From positions 124,001 to 188,000 of the forward strand of contig CAKVCX010000002.1 in the NCBI GenBank assembly GCA_934725985.1: a DNA stretch of 64,000 nt, in the 5' to 3' direction. Position numbers and translations under genes: made by a program. Source of the DNA: an uncultured Bacilli bacterium (GTDB lineage Bacteria > Bacillota_I > Bacilli_A > RFN20 > CAG-826). Positions 62,068 to 64,000 of this stretch are shown here, one piece after another. Under the pieces are notes generated by a model that saw nothing but the letters and a program-made list of their open reading frames with translations, searched no databases and had not been told where the DNA came from. How positions within the stretch are numbered: position 1 is the stretch's first letter; each line of letters starts with the position of its first letter.

Positions 62068-63999
62068 TTAATTCTTTTTTCTTTTTTTAATTATTAAGGC
62101 ACTAGCAGAAATTAGGCATATAGAAACTATGGAAGCCAATATTGTTATTGGCAATAAATTGCTGCTATTTTTGTTTTTAGAATACATAATGCTAGCAGGG
62201 GCTAGATCAAAGATAAAATCTTCATAACCATATTTATTTATTATAAATTCGTAACGTTGCTTAAATTCACTTAATTCTTCATTAGAATAATTTGCTTTTA
62301 TATAAGATTTTGTTTCTTCACTTAATGATTCATATTCGCTTTTTAAATTATTCCAAGTATTTAAAGTAACATTCATTGATAAACATTCTTGTTTTGTTTC
62401 TATTAAAAATGTGGATGCATAAAGCAAGGCATTTGTTTTATCTAAATTTGAAGTTGACTTGCTAACATAAATAGAAGGATAAACAAGGCTAGAGTCTGTT
62501 TTATCGTATGTCTTAAATCTAGGTGCACTTATATTGAATAAGAGTGGTTGAGACACGGAAAGAGGTTTTATGATGGCCTTGCTTTCATTGATTTCAATTG
62601 TCCAATTTGTTTCCCCATTATTTAATTGAAGTGCTTTGGAAGTGGAAGCTCCTAGTTTTTGCTTGGCATTATTAATAAAGGAAAAAGAATCGGTATTTTT
62701 TTCTAAAGTAAAAATTTCTATCTCGTTAGAAGGATTCTCTAATTTTTCTTTATTAGACGAGAAAGAAGCGGAGATGCTTTGTAAATATTTATCTTTAAGC
62801 GATCCAGCGGCTACGTTTTTCTCAGGATAGGCTATTATCAAGCTATCGCCGTCTTCTAAATCTGATGTCTTCTTTGCTAAATTAAACCCGCTTTGCTCTT
62901 TGACTGTTATAGTTGTACTAGCTTTAATTGAAGGGTTTATTGAAGAAGTGACTGTTAAGGTTGCAACTCCTTCTTTTAAACCCAATAAGGAATTATTGGA
63001 AATTATTTTTGCAATGGAATCGTCATTTATTGATAACGTGTATCCTTTTTCTTCGGTGTCTAATGGTATATAAAAGACGTCGATGGATTTACTTTGACCA
63101 ACATTTAAACTGATTGAGGCAGGCAAGGAAATCCCTTCTATTTTTATTTTATCGTTATGGACTTCTATATTGATAGAAGCATCAATTGATGGATTTAAGG
63201 TACTGGTTGCTTTTATATTGGTTTTCCCAATTGATTTAGCTTCAACTAGCCCGTTATTTGAAACTGTTGCAATATCATTATTTAAACTTGTCCAAATAAT
63301 TGAATTGCTCGCATTAGATGGAGTAACCGTGCAAACTAATTGATGGCTATTCCCTTGCTTTAATCTTAATGAAGAGGGAGAAATCGATAAAGAAGTAGGC
63401 TCAATTTTCGTTAATGGTATGTTCCCCCAAATATAATCCGCCCATTCTGGATGATAAATAAATGGGTTCCTGTTATTTTGGATTTTATAAACCCTTTCAC
63501 ATCTTTCCTTTTCATATTGGTTTTTTTCTAAATGTTTATTCCATTTTAGGAAAAGACTAGTCGAATAATCTGTAAGCCCATAGGTCCCATTTTTATCAAA
63601 AACGGCTTTTCCGTTCCCTTCGGTGTAAGAAGAATTCGTATACGTAACATATTTTAAGGCGAAGTAGAAATAGCTTCTTGCTATATTGCCTTTCCATTCA
63701 TCGTTTGGTTCAAATACAATTCCATCGTAACCAGAAAAAGAGGAAGGCCCTAATTTGGAATACCCATTGTTGGAAGTGCTTGTCGGATTTGAGGTTTCCC
63801 CTAAAGCATAATTGCTTCTCATTCCATTAATTTTTCCATCGGTGGGATACATATTAAACATGTCGCCGCCTTCGCCGTTTGGACCGCCTTTACTACCACC
63901 CCACCAGGATTTCGGTATTAGATGTTCTTTGTTCCACAAGTCTCCTTCATTTTTGTAGTTATTTTTCGAATTTACAGGAGGTAATCTAGATGTGTTGGA
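62068..63999 (-). CDS. membrane-anchored endonuclease I with Ig-like domains (5' end outside window)
   Basis: The frame is open to the window edge; 643 residues are visible. The endonuclease I (NucM/EndA-like) active-site region is WNKEHLIPKSWWGG, then GDMFNMYPTDGKINGMRSNY and WKGNIARSYFYFA. Two BIG2-type Ig-like domains follow (about residues 190-275 and 280-365), then a beta domain, a helical segment with WNNLKSEYESLS also hinted at in other surface proteins, and a C-terminal helix with the tail KKRKKN. No LPXTG. A surface nuclease for scavenging nucleotides from outside DNA is the likely role. The signal peptide should lie beyond the edge. Confidence 0.9.
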   Translation of the reverse strand, partial: SNTSRLPPVNSKNNYKNEGDLWNKEHLIPKSWWGGSKGGPNGEGGDMFNMYPTDGKINGMRSNYALGETSNPTSTSNNGYSKLGPSSFSGYDGIVFEPNDEWKGNIARSYFYFALKYVTYTNSSYTEGNGKAVFDKNGTYGLTDYSTSLFLKWNKHLEKNQYEKERCERVYKIQNNRNPFIYHPEWADYIWGNIPLTKIEPTSLSISPSSLRLKQGNSHQLVCTVTPSNASNSIIWTSLNNDIATVSNNGLVEAKSIGKTNIKATSTLNPSIDASINIEVHNDKIKIEGISLPASISLNVGQSKSIDVFYIPLDTEEKGYTLSINDDSIAKIISNNSLLGLKEGVATLTVTSSINPSIKASTTITVKEQSGFNLAKKTSDLEDGDSLIIAYPEKNVAAGSLKDKYLQSISASFSSNKEKLENPSNEIEIFTLEKNTDSFSFINNAKQKLGASTSKALQLNNGETNWTIEINESKAIIKPLSVSQPLLFNISAPRFKTYDKTDSSLVYPSIYVSKSTSNLDKTNALLYASTFLIETKQECLSMNVTLNTWNNLKSEYESLSEETKSYIKANYSNEELSEFKQRYEFIINKYGYEDFIFDLAPASIMYSKNKNSSNLLPITILASIVSICLISASALIIKKRKKN

Positions 64000-64000
64000 A

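Noticed and set aside
62150..62200. LLPIT near the end of the endonuclease as a sortase signal
   Set aside because: It lacks the G of LPXTG and lies at the start of the membrane helix; treated as part of the helix.
1..64000. Mycoplasma genetic code (TGA = Trp)
   Set aside because: Several genes with overlapping neighbours end at TGA exactly where their families end, so TGA is a stop.
1..64000. CRISPR array, prophage, insertion sequence or replication origin
   Set aside because: No regularly spaced repeats, transposase, integrase, phage structural genes or DnaA-box clusters were seen.

Overview
The window is AT-rich Firmicutes-type DNA. It uses the standard bacterial code: several genes, such as those ending at 17430-18609, 31778, 49565 and 57280, stop on TGA. 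The surface proteins end in a transmembrane helix plus a Lys/Arg tail and lack LPXTG signals. The metabolism is anaerobic: Rex, AdhE, [FeFe]-hydrogenases and rubrerythrin. THF-type and guanidine-IV-type riboswitches are present. Together this points to an uncultured gut commensal of the Bacilli/Mollicutes-like lineages (RF39, RFN20, Erysipelotrichia or Acholeplasma-like); the exact taxon is inference.

Layout. 1-12.7 kb is mixed: the tail of a DUF4143 ATPase, a frameshifted secreted protein ahead of an ABC exporter, a C69 dipeptidase, Tex, a lipoprotein, a HAD-HD fusion, a MATE pump behind a guanidine-IV-like riboswitch, a decayed Phd/PIN toxin-antitoxin module and an orphan HipB-like regulator. 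12.9-33 kb is a glycan-use region: an N-acetylhexosamine-kinase-like protein converges on a GH109-like protein. Next comes an operon of membrane-anchored binding protein, secreted tyrosine-phosphatase-like enzyme, large anchored GH42-like glycosidase and sugar ABC importer. Then come an AraC regulator and a cytoplasmic GH106-like/GH3/GH37-like operon.

33-42.6 kb carries fermentative redox genes: a ZIP transporter, then rex-adhE-[2Fe-2S] protein and a cluster resembling hfsABCD (sensory PAS hydrogenase, SpoIIE-type phosphatase, second hydrogenase). 42.6-53.7 kb is envelope biosynthesis (UDP-galactopyranose mutase, GT4, PlsC-like, GT2, flippase-like) with a second binding-module surface protein, an unusual initiator tRNA and rubrerythrin.

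53.8-59.3 kb holds tRNA-Asp and tRNA-Phe, then the most striking locus. An 11-G tract sits between the -35 and -10 of a promoter that drives a secreted protein, a SipW-like (ER-type Ser/His) signal peptidase and two more secreted proteins with the same type of N-terminus. This looks like a phase-variable surface system. 59.4-64 kb holds a hemolysin-III-like protein, exonuclease III, FolT behind a THF riboswitch, a 48-residue acidic peptide gene with three head-to-tail 13-bp CcpA/LacI-type operators, and a surface endonuclease I with Ig-like domains that runs off the window.

All calls were made by reading the sequence; no search or folding program was run.
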